Source of the DNA: Luteolibacter arcticus
GTDB taxonomy: Bacteria > Verrucomicrobiota > Verrucomicrobiia > Verrucomicrobiales > Akkermansiaceae
Direction of reading: 5' to 3'
Assembly (NCBI RefSeq): GCF_025950235.1
Contig: NZ_JAPDDT010000018.1
Coordinates: forward strand, 50,849 to 114,848
Length of the DNA stretch: 64,000 nt
The position numbers were made by a program, and so were the translations under genes. Positions 17,096 to 26,300 of this stretch are shown here, in pieces. The first letter of the stretch is position 1. Each line of letters begins with the position of its first letter. The notes beneath the pieces are model-generated. The model did not search any database, was not told the origin of the DNA, and saw only the letters and a list, made by a program, of their open reading frames with translations.

Positions 17096-18571
17096 TCACT
17101 TCCCTCCATCGCGGATGAGCGGGGCGAACTCGATCAGCGTGTGAAGCCCGTCCTGGAAAGGCTGCGTCTTGCTTTTCGCCTGCAGGTATTCGACCACCGG
17201 TTTCGTGGCGGGGAATTCCAGATGCGCGGCGAAAGCTTCGTCGCTCCGGAACTTTTCAAAGGTCACGAACTTCGTGTCGTCGTTCCCGATCTGCGATAGC
17301 TGGTAGGTGACCACACCCGGTTGCCCCCGGAACGCTGGCATCGCGGCGTGATACGTTGTCTTGAACTCGTCCTGCGTCCCCTCCCTCGAATCGACAAACA
17401 GCATGATGGTGATCGGCCTGTCACCGCTCCCCGGCGCGCGTCGCCAGTGCTCCTTCGAGAGAGGCTCCAGGTCTGTCACATGATGCGTCTCGGCCGGTTT
17501 TGCCAGGGCCCCGGCTTTCAGAGCTTCGATCGCGATTGCTTGCGGGCTCTGCTGGAAGCGATCCAGTTCGCTCCGGTTCTTCCACCGCTCGATCAGCCAC
17601 AGCACGTCCCGCTCTTCCCGTTCGTGATAGGCTTCCGCCTGAATGTTGCCTCCATCCTCCAGGGCTTCGGACACATACCCGGACAGCGCTTTTTGAAACG
17701 CTTCCCGGGCATCCGGCTTCACGTCATAGCGGACGAGTCTTCCGGCCACATCACGGTGACCAAGCTGCTCTAGCAGCGCTTTCCCGACGCTTCCCGCGGA
17801 TTGAGGATTCTGCCCGGTCACCACCCGCTGATCGCTGGCCACATGGGGCTGCCAGGGATCGGCTTTCTCGAAGATCGCTCCCCGCTCGATCAGCTTGGAC
17901 TCTAGCAGGAATGGAACCACCCGGTCCAGCTTGACCGCGGCTTCCTCTTCATTGGTGAAGGCGCTGACCTTCTTGCCATCGACGAGATACTCGCCGCTGC
18001 TGAGCTTGACGTTCACCAATCCCGCCGGGCCGTGGCACACCGCGCTGACGACTCCACCGCTCTCGTAGATCTTCGCCGCGATCGCCGCCAGACCAGCGTT
18101 GTCGGCGAAATCCCACATCGATCCGTGACCACCGGCATAGTGGATCGCAGCGTAGTCCTCGGGATGCACGTCCGATGGCTTCAGGGTGCTTTCGATCTCG
18201 CGCCGGCAAGTGGCATCGCTCCAGAACCGATGGTTCACCGGGTCATCTAGATCAAGACCCTCCACCGGTGCCTTGCCGCCTTTGGGGCTTACGAAGTCGA
18301 TGTCATATCCGGCATCTTTCAAGATCGCCCACGGGTGGGATACTTCGGACAAATAGAAACCGGTTCTCTCGCCGGTGTTTCCTTTTTGATCGTGGCTCGT
18401 GACCACGAATAAAACCTTCCTCTTCACGGTGTCCGCATCCTGGGCTCTCACCGGCAGGCCACCCGACAGAAGCAGGGCCATCACGATCCCGGCGGCCTTC
18501 CGCAGCAAGGCCGCAAGGCTGTGGCGCAAGCCGAATCTCCTGAAAAGGAATAGGAGTAGCATCACGGTCAT
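17096..18571 (-). CDS. Exported DJ-1/PfpI protein fused to two ABM-type domains
   Basis: 491 residues from ATG 18571 (the frame is open to 18610 with a TTG). An N-terminal membrane or signal segment (KAAGIVMALLLSGGLPVRAQ, about residue 27-46) is followed by a DJ-1 domain (about 50-275) with VVSAVCHGPAGLVNV and VTGQNPQSAG. Then come two ferredoxin-like domains: VRYDVKPDAREAFQKALSGY with ERDVLWLIERW, and TIMLFVDSREGTQDEFKTTY with KFVTFEKFRSDEAFAAHL. DJ-1 plus two ABM domains on one exported chain is an unusual fusion; both partner types occur as single proteins next door. Stop-to-start distance to the upstream DJ-1 gene is 39 bp. Probable role: periplasmic handling of reactive carbonyls or quinones. 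Confidence 0.85.
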   Translation of the reverse strand: MTVMLLLFLFRRFGLRHSLAALLRKAAGIVMALLLSGGLPVRAQDADTVKRKVLFVVTSHDQKGNTGERTGFYLSEVSHPWAILKDAGYDIDFVSPKGGKAPVEGLDLDDPVNHRFWSDATCRREIESTLKPSDVHPEDYAAIHYAGGHGSMWDFADNAGLAAIAAKIYESGGVVSAVCHGPAGLVNVKLSSGEYLVDGKKVSAFTNEEEAAVKLDRVVPFLLESKLIERGAIFEKADPWQPHVASDQRVVTGQNPQSAGSVGKALLEQLGHRDVAGRLVRYDVKPDAREAFQKALSGYVSEALEDGGNIQAEAYHEREERDVLWLIERWKNRSELDRFQQSPQAIAIEALKAGALAKPAETHHVTDLEPLSKEHWRRAPGSGDRPITIMLFVDSREGTQDEFKTTYHAAMPAFRGQPGVVTYQLSQIGNDDTKFVTFEKFRSDEAFAAHLEFPATKPVVEYLQAKSKTQPFQDGLHTLIEFAPLIRDGGK

Positions 18572-18610
18572 CGGTTTGGGTCCGGTTGGGGTTGAATGTT
18601 CCGTGCGCAA

Positions 18611-19414
18611 TCAGCGGGCGATCAGCCAGTCCTTCACCGCGATTGAGAAATCGGCGACGTCGATCGGATGTCGGCTGGTGATCAGGTTGCCATCGGTCAC
18701 CACCGGCTGCTCCAGCACCTCGCCACCCGCATTCTTGAGATCCACCTGGATGTTCCAGTACCCGGTCAGCTTCTTGCCCTTGAGGATGTCAGCCGAAGCG
18801 AGCACCACCGGCGCGTGGCAGATGGCGGCGATGAGCTTGCCGGTCTTGTTGAACTCCCGGATGAAACGAATGACGTCCTTGTCGTAGCGGAGGTTGTCCG
18901 GGTTCCACGCCCCGCCGGGGATAAAGATCGCATCGTATTCATCCACTCGGATCTGGTCGGCAGTGCGGTCCACTTTCAGCCAGCCCACCGGATTGAGATA
19001 CTGGATGGCCATGATGTGGTCCTTCGCCATCTCCGGCGTGCTGAGGCCGTAGCGCGCGGGGGCCGGGGTGAATTTCGGGGCCACGATGTCCACTTGGGCT
19101 CCGAGAGCCCGGAAATACCAGGCGGGGCCGGTGAGCTCGATTTCCTCGAAGCCGTCGGAGGCCAGCACGGCGATTCGCTTTCCTTTCAGCAGCGTCGCTT
19201 CCTCTTTCTTCACCGGAGTGAGGAAGAAAGCCTTCAACGCCTCGTTGCCCGGAGCACTGAGGAATTGGGCTACCGGCAGCGACGCGACCGCCGGCTTCGT
19301 CGTGAGCTGGTTGATGACCTCTAGCTCGTGGGCGCTGTGGGTCTGGGCGTGCGCATGGAACGCGGAGATGATGCTGAGAGTAGCGCTAGCCAGGATTGGG
19401 GTAGGAAGTTTCAT
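18611..19414 (-). CDS. Exported DJ-1/PfpI-family protein
   Basis: 267 residues with a signal peptide (MKLPTPILASATLSIISAFH, AHA cleavage region). The DJ-1 domain has RIAVLASDGFEEIELTGPAW, YDAIFIPGGAWNPDNLR and the elbow KLIAAICHAPVVLASA with Cys and His, as in PfpI/YhbO proteases or deglycases. A 60-residue segment precedes the domain. It is the first gene of the minus-strand cluster reaching 14235. About 220 bp upstream (to 19638) hold no gene; the promoter should be there. Confidence 0.85.
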   Translation of the reverse strand: MKLPTPILASATLSIISAFHAHAQTHSAHELEVINQLTTKPAVASLPVAQFLSAPGNEALKAFFLTPVKKEEATLLKGKRIAVLASDGFEEIELTGPAWYFRALGAQVDIVAPKFTPAPARYGLSTPEMAKDHIMAIQYLNPVGWLKVDRTADQIRVDEYDAIFIPGGAWNPDNLRYDKDVIRFIREFNKTGKLIAAICHAPVVLASADILKGKKLTGYWNIQVDLKNAGGEVLEQPVVTDGNLITSRHPIDVADFSIAVKDWLIAR

Positions 19415-19638
19415 GGTGTTGCAGGGTTCGCCGCCTCGTTCATGGAAAACGGCAGTTCAGCCCAGCAAACGAGATTCCCGGGAGAAAAGGACAGCCCCCC
19501 GAAAAAAAATCGCATGAATGAATTCGGGGCCTTCCTTAGAAAGCCCGCTCGCTCGCGGCATCCGGATCCTGCCGCTCATCGATCATCCTCCGACTTCCAT
19601 CGGCAGATGGATGAGCCGGCCCCTTGATCGGCTCGACA

Positions 19639-21288
19639 TCACTTCCCGAACAATGCCTCGCGCAGCAGCGGCTTCCCCTGCTCCGCATCCCAGTAGCCGA
19701 AGCCGGCTTTCCAGTCCCACATGGCCCATGGGATGCCGCGCTTCTCGGCGGCGAGGCGGAAGTCGCGGATGTAGCGGGTGCGGCTGGCGGCGTCGGCCTC
19801 CTTGAAGCAGCCGAACTCGCCGATGTGGATGGCCCGGCCGAAGTGCTTCGACCACGCGGTGGCATCGTCTAACAAAAGTTCAAAGGTGGCGGCGGTGCAG
19901 GGATTGTCGGTGCCCTTGCGGGTATTGTAGGCATCGAGCCACGAGACGAGGCCGGCGTTTTCCTTCAGAGAATCCGGCACCGCGACGGGTGTGGCCGGTG
20001 GCCCCGGGTACGAGATTCCTCGTAGATCCTGGAAGCCGACCCAGCCGGCACGCTGGTGGGTAAACTGGAAGGGCTCGTAACTGTGGATGCTGGTGATGAT
20101 GCGGTCATCGCCATCCGGCAGAAAATAGCGATCGAGTCCCGGGACGGACGCCCACTGCGGCGGATTCACCAGGATGATGCGCTGCGGATTGACCGAGCGG
20201 ATCGCGGCAATGGCTTGGGCGTGGACTCTTGTTAGAGTGTCGTGATCGAGCGCGCCGTTCGGTTCATTGAGCAGTTCCAGGTAGAGTTCCGGGGGCCAGC
20301 TTTTGAAGTGGGTGGTGATGGTCTTCCAGCCGGCGGCGAAGGCGGCGCGATTCGCCTCGGGCTCCTTCACCAGTGCCTCGTAGTGGTGCCAGTTAAGGAG
20401 GACGATGAGCTTGCGTTCGATGGCGCGCGTCAGCACCGGTTCGAGCTCGGCGAGCAGGGCGGGCTTGATCGCGCCATTCTCCAGATGGAAATGCCACGCG
20501 ACCGGCACGCGGATGTGATCGAAGCCCTGGTCCGCGACGAGATCGACGTCCTTGCTGTCGTACTTGATGCCCCAGGTGCCGGGCTCGGCTTCCCAGCCAT
20601 TACCGAAGTTCACGCCGCGCTTGAGCTTGGCAGCCGCGCGATGGGCGGGTGTGTCCGCGGACAAAATCCTCGGAGCCTTGAAGTCCGGCGTGGTCGCGGC
20701 ACGTGTGTGAATGGTCAGGGTCACCGGCACCCCGGCCTTCACCTCCAGCTTCGTCACCAGCGGACGCCCATGCCATGACGCGGCGACGCGCTTGCCCTTC
20801 ACGGCTTCGCGGCCGGCAAGCGGCCATGCGGAGGCAGCGGGATAGGGGCGCCATGGTGAATCCCAGCCGGCGGGCTTGCCTTCAGCTTCTTCCTCGAAGC
20901 TGCCGTTAGAGAGTGCCGCGCCCTTTGCGGATAGATCGTCCCAGAGGACTTCCATCTGGCGCAGCACGCCGGGCCGCGCTTCGCCCCACGGGCCATTCAG
21001 ATCGAGCTCCAGCGTGCCATCGTGCGACGGCGTGAACTTCACCACGACTTCCTTCCACTTCCACCACGTGATCGGAAACGTGATGTCAGTGAGCCGCGCC
21101 CGCTTCTCCGGTGTCTCCTCATAGTTGCCCGGAAGGCATTCGCCGATGGAAACGGAGGCCTCCTTCAAGGGTGCGGCCTCAGCCGGGACGCGGAGAAAGA
21201 GGCGCGCTTGTGCGGGTTGGAACGGGACGAATTCCTCCGCGGCGAGGGGCGCGATGAGGGCCAGGGAAAGAATGAGGCGGGAGAGCAT
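19639..21288 (-). CDS. Exported glycoside hydrolase family 5 (cellulase-like)
   Basis: 549 residues from ATG 21288 with a signal peptide (MLSRLILSLALIAPLAAEEF). Residues about 20-215 form a beta-sandwich, probably carbohydrate-binding. The GH5 barrel follows: RGVNFGNGWEAEPGTWG, HIRVPVAWHFHLENG, LLNWHHYEAL, the acid/base Glu in LELLNEPNG, and the nucleophile Glu in IHIGEFGCF near the end. The NEP and GEFG motifs and the spacing are normal for endoglucanase-like GH5. It would cut beta-glucans or mannans outside the cell. An ATG at 21345 would extend the chain in front of the signal peptide and is unlikely. Confidence 0.9.
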   Translation of the reverse strand: MLSRLILSLALIAPLAAEEFVPFQPAQARLFLRVPAEAAPLKEASVSIGECLPGNYEETPEKRARLTDITFPITWWKWKEVVVKFTPSHDGTLELDLNGPWGEARPGVLRQMEVLWDDLSAKGAALSNGSFEEEAEGKPAGWDSPWRPYPAASAWPLAGREAVKGKRVAASWHGRPLVTKLEVKAGVPVTLTIHTRAATTPDFKAPRILSADTPAHRAAAKLKRGVNFGNGWEAEPGTWGIKYDSKDVDLVADQGFDHIRVPVAWHFHLENGAIKPALLAELEPVLTRAIERKLIVLLNWHHYEALVKEPEANRAAFAAGWKTITTHFKSWPPELYLELLNEPNGALDHDTLTRVHAQAIAAIRSVNPQRIILVNPPQWASVPGLDRYFLPDGDDRIITSIHSYEPFQFTHQRAGWVGFQDLRGISYPGPPATPVAVPDSLKENAGLVSWLDAYNTRKGTDNPCTAATFELLLDDATAWSKHFGRAIHIGEFGCFKEADAASRTRYIRDFRLAAEKRGIPWAMWDWKAGFGYWDAEQGKPLLREALFGK

Positions 21289-21442
21289 TGGGGGCGATAC
21301 GGGGAAGATGGCGGAGGGCTGTCTGGGAATGTTCGTGGCCGCCATCTTATCGCGCCCTTTTGGGGCGCCCGTTGTGGGTGACGGTGAACCCGGGGCAGCG
21401 CCGCGCTTGGCCCGGGCTGAGGGATTTCGCCCCGTTGGGGCT

Positions 21443-21496
21443 TAAGGAGCGTGGAAATTCTGTCACGCCGTGTCGACGGGATGTCGACACTCCTTA
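21443..21496. repeat. Two-hairpin palindromic element with TAAGGAG ends
   Basis: Ends TAAGGAG and CTCCTTA are inverted. Inside are GCGTG-n10-CACGC and the perfect hairpin GTGTCGAC-n5-GTCGACAC. The TAAGGAGCG end is shared with family C. A CCCGGG-bounded palindrome precedes it at about 21390-21417. Confidence 0.6.
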
Positions 21497-21503
21497 TGGG
21501 CGG

Positions 21504-22076
21504 TCACGCCAGCTTCGTGGCGAGCGAGATGACGTCCCGGATGACGCCGCGGACGGACTTCAGGGCGGAGTCGTCGGTGAGCTTGCCGCTCTCGTCAAAC
21601 TTATCCGGGGCACCGCTGAGGGCGAATTGCTTCGGCACAACGAGCACGCCGATGTTTCCGAGGATCGAGCGGAGGTGAACCAGGGCACGCAGTCCACCGA
21701 GCGCGCCGGGCGAGGCGGAGAGCAGGCCGGCGACCTTGCCGCGATAGGCGGAGAGCGATGGCTCGTCGTCCGTTTCGGTGCGGCTCACCCAGTCGATGAA
21801 GTTCTTCATCAGCGGGGTGATCGAGGAGTTGTATTCGGGTGAGACGAAGACGATGGCATCGGCGGCGGTGAACTTCGCCTTCAGTTCCTTTGCAGCAGGC
21901 GGCAAGCCTTCGGCGTCTTCGAGGTCCTGATTGAAGAGCGGCAGCTCATAGTCATTCGAGTCGATGAGTTCGACCTCTGCGCCGGCTTCGGTGGCGAGTT
22001 GCGCGGCCACTGCGGCGAGCTTGCAATTGACGGACCCGCGGCGGGCACTGCCCGGGAGAATGAGGAGCTTCGGCAT
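21504..22076 (-). CDS. NADPH-dependent FMN reductase
   Basis: 190 residues of flavodoxin-like fold. LLILPGSARRGSVNCKLAAVA is the FMN phosphate loop, followed by DAIVFVSPEYNSSITPLMKNFIDWVSR, the signature of the ChrR/SsuE/azoreductase group, and KVAGLLSASPGALGGLRAL. These enzymes reduce FMN, quinones or chromate with NAD(P)H. Monocistronic by position; the GH5 gene follows on the same strand after a palindromic gap. Confidence 0.9.
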   Translation of the reverse strand: MPKLLILPGSARRGSVNCKLAAVAAQLATEAGAEVELIDSNDYELPLFNQDLEDAEGLPPAAKELKAKFTAADAIVFVSPEYNSSITPLMKNFIDWVSRTETDDEPSLSAYRGKVAGLLSASPGALGGLRALVHLRSILGNIGVLVVPKQFALSGAPDKFDESGKLTDDSALKSVRGVIRDVISLATKLA

Positions 22077-22138
22077 GCCGCAAGCTAGCCCAGACCCGGA
22101 CGAGGGAAAGCGCGGCGTTTCCCGGAAATGATCGACCC

Positions 22139-22714
22139 CTACTTGCCGACCACCGGCAGGCGCAGGAGCAGGTCCAGATTGTAGCGGAGGCCTGCGGAAA
22201 GCGCGGCGACATCGATCGGCTCGGGGCCGTAGATCCTCGCCAGCAGGTCACGCTTCCGCGTGTCCTTCTCGGCCGCTGCCTGGGCGACCTGCGATTCGAA
22301 GGCCTCGAAAAGCTGCTGCTTCATCTCCGCCACCGGTTCGAAGGACGGAGCCGGCTGGCTCTCGACGGCGGCAGGAGCATCAGGCCGCGAGACAAGTCCG
22401 GTATCGACCTTCTTCCCGCGCGGCTTGCCCGTGATGCGGAATGACTGCGCTCGGCCGTCGGGAGCGAAGGCGACTTCGAGATCGAGTGGCACCTCGGCCC
22501 ACGAATTCGCCTGGTGGAGGACGGTGATGCGCACCGTTTCACCGCCGTCTTGGGACTGGGTCACTACCGGCTTGGTCGTGCGGTAGCGCTGGCCATCGAG
22601 CGAATAGCGGGCGGACCCATCGCGCGTCCAGCCATTGAGCCGGGCACCAAATGCCTGCTCATCAAAGGCAGCGGCGGAGGCGGAGAGGATGAGGGAAAGG
22701 AGAAGGACTTTCAC
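22139..22714 (-). CDS. Small exported protein of the TonB/porin operon
   Basis: 191 residues from GTG 22714, with a signal peptide (KVLLLSLILSASAAAF). The middle is beta-rich (GETVRITVLHQANSW, PLDLEVAFAPDGRAQ); the end is helical and includes YNLDLLLRLPVVGK. No family recognised. It starts 15 bp after the porin stop, so it is the last gene of the transport operon and may be a periplasmic accessory. The frame extends to 22765 with an ATG, but the extension would sit in front of the signal peptide. Confidence 0.65.
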   Translation of the reverse strand: MKVLLLSLILSASAAAFDEQAFGARLNGWTRDGSARYSLDGQRYRTTKPVVTQSQDGGETVRITVLHQANSWAEVPLDLEVAFAPDGRAQSFRITGKPRGKKVDTGLVSRPDAPAAVESQPAPSFEPVAEMKQQLFEAFESQVAQAAAEKDTRKRDLLARIYGPEPIDVAALSAGLRYNLDLLLRLPVVGK

Positions 22715-22728
22715 AGCAGGAAGTTGGG

Positions 22729-24024
22729 TCAGAAGGAAAGCCGGGCACCCGAGTGCCAGATCCACGCATCGGTATCGAAGCCCGCGCCTTGCTGATCCTT
22801 CAGCAGCACGTGTTCGATACCATTCATGATGACGAGCTCGTCCTTATAGAGGTGAAGGTTCGCTCCCAGATAGAAGGAATGATACTCGTCCCCCACGAAT
22901 ACGGGGCTCGAGTCGAAGTAGGGATCGGAGCTCACCCCCATGCCACCCACGAGACCGGCCGGATCGTCGGTATCCGCGTAATGGTAGCGGCCCACGATGC
23001 GCAAGGTGCCGGGCAGCGCCCAGTAGCTCGGCGTGAGCGAGACGCCCCAGGCATTGGTGTTGCCATTGGCGAGGATGAAGTCACCGCTGAAGCCGAGGTT
23101 CCCTTGCTCGACCTCGATGCCCGTCGAAATCAGGTGGCGGAAGGCGGGATTCCTCGCGATGAGCTGGTTGCCATTGGACGAACGGCGGCCGGCCACGTTG
23201 TAGCGCGGGATGGCCGGGCTGCTCTCATTGTCGAAATTGTAGATGTAGTCTAGATGCCAGCGGCTTCGGACGGGTCCACCGCTTTCCCCCCGGGTCACCG
23301 TTTCGTAGGCGAGGTTGGCAAGCAGGAAGCCGTCGCCCTCGATCCCACCGATATTGGAGTCGTTGTCGGAGGAGAACCAACCGAGCCCCCAGTCCCAGCG
23401 GTCGGTGTCCTGGCCGACCATCAGGCCGAGAGTGCTGGCCGGCGCGACCATGTTCGTCAGGAAGGAGCGCTCCGGCGTCAGCAGATGCTGCGGCTCGGTG
23501 CGGTACTCCGCGGTGAAGCCGGGACGCATCTTCCCGTAGCTGACAAAGGCATTGTCGAGAAAGCGCGTGGTGCCCTTGAAGCGCTCGATCCCGTTGTAGT
23601 TCGAGTCGCCGGCGAATTCGGCCACCGCTTCGATCTCGGTATTCCGGAAGGCGCGCAGCCGGGCTCCCAGCCGTGCGCGGCGGGTGCGGGTGCCATCGAG
23701 ATCGACCTCCCTTCCGCCTTCCGGCGTGGCCTGGCCCCAGGCACCGCTCCAGTGAAACAGTCCGCTGATGGCAAGCTGCTGCACCCAGGGATTCGACGGA
23801 TCTTCAAACAGGACGGCACGCGACCATACGGGATCGAGCGGACTCGGTGCCCACTCGTCGGAGAGCATGGTGACCTCCTCGGCCACCGCATCCTCCGCGG
23901 CGGGGGGCAGCGGCACGTCGGCGGCTTCCTTCCTGCCTTCGAGCACGTCGAGCGCGTCATTGGCATGGGCAGACGCCATCAGGAGAAGGGTTGCTCCAAG
24001 ATGCAAGGCGTGCATGGGATTCAT
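22729..24024 (-). CDS. OprO/OprP-type phosphate-selective porin-like protein
   Basis: About 431 residues from ATG 24024, signal peptide MHALHLGATLLLMASAHAND shortly after the start. Many alternating beta-strands, each ending in aromatic residues, and a C-terminal strand ending in HSGARLSF, as needed by BAM. ARLGARLRAFRNTEIEAVAEF and GWFSSDNDSNIG are typical of the Porin_O_P family. Such porins form trimeric anion (phosphate, polyphosphate) channels. It follows the TonB-system TPR gene and precedes a small periplasmic gene. Earlier starts (ATG 24045, GTG 24090) would run into the AAGAC spaced repeat and are less likely. Confidence 0.75.
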   Translation of the reverse strand: MNPMHALHLGATLLLMASAHANDALDVLEGRKEAADVPLPPAAEDAVAEEVTMLSDEWAPSPLDPVWSRAVLFEDPSNPWVQQLAISGLFHWSGAWGQATPEGGREVDLDGTRTRRARLGARLRAFRNTEIEAVAEFAGDSNYNGIERFKGTTRFLDNAFVSYGKMRPGFTAEYRTEPQHLLTPERSFLTNMVAPASTLGLMVGQDTDRWDWGLGWFSSDNDSNIGGIEGDGFLLANLAYETVTRGESGGPVRSRWHLDYIYNFDNESSPAIPRYNVAGRRSSNGNQLIARNPAFRHLISTGIEVEQGNLGFSGDFILANGNTNAWGVSLTPSYWALPGTLRIVGRYHYADTDDPAGLVGGMGVSSDPYFDSSPVFVGDEYHSFYLGANLHLYKDELVIMNGIEHVLLKDQQGAGFDTDAWIWHSGARLSF

Positions 24025-24053
24025 CGGGGAAAGGTTGCGCGACATGGCTTCCA

Positions 24054-24090
24054 GTCTTGTGTCTTGAGTCTTCAAGTCTTGCGTCTTCAC
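24054..24090. repeat. Spaced-word repeat (AAGAC cores), copy 1
   Basis: On the minus strand AAGAC recurs five times at 6-8-bp steps between the porin and TPR genes. A near-identical copy lies at 25562-25594. Confidence 0.75.
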
Positions 24091-25547
24091 TTGGCTTCCG
24101 CGCGCTCCTTGGCCTCGCGCTCCTTGCGGAGGGTTTCGCGGTCGGCGGCGCGTTTCACGCGGCTGATGTATTGCTCCAGGCTGGCTTTGTCGCCGGGCTT
24201 TAGGGAAAGGGCGCGCTCCAGATAGGGGAGGCCCTCGACATACTGTTTCTCCCGTATCAGCAACTGCCCGAGTCCTAGGTTCGCCTGATAGGCCACGTCC
24301 GGTTTCTCCAGCGCGAGCTTGAAGTGGGACTTGGCCTCGCCGAGCTGGGTCGTGCGTTTGGCTTCGTCCTCCTCGTTCTTTGCAATCGCGTCGTAGTTCT
24401 TCGCAAGCTCCAGCAGCACCTCGGCGTTGCCGGGATCGCGGGCGAACAGGTCGCGGAGGAGATCGCCTACCTTGCCTCGCTCACCGGCGCTCTGGGCAAT
24501 GCGAACGCGCACCAGATCGAGGTCGAAGTGATCCTTCGAACTCAGCGTGGAAACCGTCGCCACCTTGTTGACGAAAGCCTCGGCCTTCTCAGGATAGCCG
24601 TAGTCGTTCAGGATGCGGGCGGACTTCAGGGCGCGAGGGACGTCGAGCTTGGGCGACTTCTCGATCGCATCCAGATAGGCGAAGAGGGCGAGCTGCGCCT
24701 CGCCTTGCTCCATGTAGAGATTGCCGAGCAGGTTGAGCTCGCTCTCGGTGGCGAGGCCCTTTAACCGCAGCACTTCCAAGTTTACCGCGGCATCGATCTT
24801 CTTGTCCTGGCCGATCAGCGCGTTCGCCTGCTGGAGCCAGAGCTGGCGGTCCTCGGGATTCTCCGCGATCAGGGTGTCGAGCATGCTAGTCGCTTCGGCG
24901 AGCCGGTCCTGCTGCATCAGCGCCTGGGTGAGACCGACCTTCCAGTCACGGTTCTTCGGGTCGAGCAGGTAGGCCTGGCGGTAGGCGTTCTCGGCCGCGA
25001 GGGCGTTCTTCTGCTGGAGATAGCAGTAGCCGAGCATGCCGTAGGTGCGCGGGCTGCTCTCGCCGAGTTCGACGGCCTTCTGGAGCACCGGCAGCGCTTC
25101 CTCCAGCTTGTTCTGGGAAATGTAGAGATACCCGAGATTCGTGTGCGCGCGACGGAAGCGCGGGAAGCGGCGGATCGCCTCGAGGAAGGCCCGGCGCGCT
25201 TCATCCGGGCGGTCGGAGGAGAAGTAGAGATTGCCCAGCACGAAGACCATCGTCGCACTGATGTCGCCCGGCTTCTTCTCCGGATCGGTCGGGGCCTCCA
25301 CCTCCTTGATGAAGCGCACGATCTCCTGCTCGGCCGCCTTGAACTGGCTCTGGCCGAACAGTTCCTGGACCTTGGAAAGCAGCGCCTGCTCATCGGCCGA
25401 AACTTTGGGCTCAATGTCGGAAAGGATGCCGTAGCTGCCGACGAACTCCTTCACGAACTTCGGATCGCGGAACAGGATCGGCGGCGCGGTGATCGATTCG
25501 GCCTGCGCTGCGGCCCCCATGAGTGCGGCGAACACGGTGATCGCCAT
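24087..25547 (-). CDS. Exported TPR-repeat protein of the TonB system
   Basis: 486 residues from ATG 25547. Signal-like start (MAITVFAALMGAAAQAE), then a 90-residue linker and at least nine TPR units (for example RAHTNLGYLYISQNKLEEAL, RTYGMLGYCYLQQKNALAAE). The final 30 residues are highly charged Lys/Glu. TPR proteins are the regular last member of TonB2-type operons (DUF3450, ExbB, ExbD, TonB, TPR), where they act in the periplasm, perhaps guiding TonB. An upstream TTG at 25583 lies within the spaced-word repeat. Confidence 0.85.
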   Translation of the reverse strand: MAITVFAALMGAAAQAESITAPPILFRDPKFVKEFVGSYGILSDIEPKVSADEQALLSKVQELFGQSQFKAAEQEIVRFIKEVEAPTDPEKKPGDISATMVFVLGNLYFSSDRPDEARRAFLEAIRRFPRFRRAHTNLGYLYISQNKLEEALPVLQKAVELGESSPRTYGMLGYCYLQQKNALAAENAYRQAYLLDPKNRDWKVGLTQALMQQDRLAEATSMLDTLIAENPEDRQLWLQQANALIGQDKKIDAAVNLEVLRLKGLATESELNLLGNLYMEQGEAQLALFAYLDAIEKSPKLDVPRALKSARILNDYGYPEKAEAFVNKVATVSTLSSKDHFDLDLVRVRIAQSAGERGKVGDLLRDLFARDPGNAEVLLELAKNYDAIAKNEEDEAKRTTQLGEAKSHFKLALEKPDVAYQANLGLGQLLIREKQYVEGLPYLERALSLKPGDKASLEQYISRVKRAADRETLRKEREAKERAEAK

Positions 25548-25561
25548 GTGCCGCCACCCCG

Positions 25562-25594
25562 GTCTTGTGTCTAGAGTCTTCAAGTCTTGCGTCT
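25562..25594. repeat. Spaced-word repeat (AAGAC cores), copy 2
   Basis: Matches the copy at 24054 apart from about two bases; sits between the TonB and TPR genes. Confidence 0.75.
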
Positions 25595-25598
25595 CCTG

Positions 25599-26300
25599 TT
25601 AGCTTTTCTTCACTTCGAAGTTGAATGGCACCACGCAGCTCGCGCGGACATTGCGCCCGCCCTTTTGGGCCGGCTTGAATTTCCATTTCGACACTGCCGC
25701 CACAGCGGCCTTGTCGAGTTCCGGATGGGCCGATTGCTTGATCGAGGAAGAGACCACCTTGCCGGTTTCATCCACCACGCAGGCTACCAGCACCTTGCCG
25801 CCGATTCCCTTGCTGAGCAGCGTGCTCGGGTAGTTCGGCTGGATCTTGCTGACCGGCGTCGGCGGGGCATCGACATCATCCATCATGCCCCCTCCCCCGC
25901 CATTTCCACCGCCGCCACGGCGGCCGCCGATGCGAGGTACGCTCACGACAAAGCTCCCGGTGCCCGGGCCCGAGGCTAGGTCCGCCGCATCGAGTCCCAG
26001 GTCGATGTCATCGGAAGGCTCATCCGACATCTCCTCGGGCGCATCCGCCTCGGCAATATCCTCGGACTCATCCATTTCTTCCGGCTCGGAAAGGTTCTCC
26101 GGTTCCACTGGTGGCGGCGGAGGAGGAGGTGGAGGAGGCGGGCTGAGATCGACGATCACGATCTCTTCCTTGGATTCCTCCTTCTTCCCGCCCCGCAGCA
26201 CGAACGATGCGATCCCCCCGACCACGACGATGCCGAGCAAGATGGCAATCAGCTTGCGATGCTGGCTCTTCGGCTTCGGGGGCTGGCGGCGGGCGGTCAT
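25599..26300 (-). CDS. TonB-family energy transducer
   Basis: 233 residues. Basic cytoplasmic start, a membrane anchor (LIAILLGIVVVGGIASFVL, about 18-36), then ten consecutive Pro in a Pro/Glu/Asp-rich spacer and a Gly-rich stretch (RRGGGGNGGGGGMMDD). The C-terminal TonB domain has the canonical PNYPSTLLSKGIGGKVLVAC with VVSSSIKQSAHPELDKAAVAAVSKWKFKPAQKGG. It spans the periplasm and passes proton-motive energy to the outer-membrane receptor. Its ATG directly abuts the exbD stop. Confidence 0.92.
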   Translation of the reverse strand: MTARRQPPKPKSQHRKLIAILLGIVVVGGIASFVLRGGKKEESKEEIVIVDLSPPPPPPPPPPPVEPENLSEPEEMDESEDIAEADAPEEMSDEPSDDIDLGLDAADLASGPGTGSFVVSVPRIGGRRGGGGNGGGGGMMDDVDAPPTPVSKIQPNYPSTLLSKGIGGKVLVACVVDETGKVVSSSIKQSAHPELDKAAVAAVSKWKFKPAQKGGRNVRASCVVPFNFEVKKS

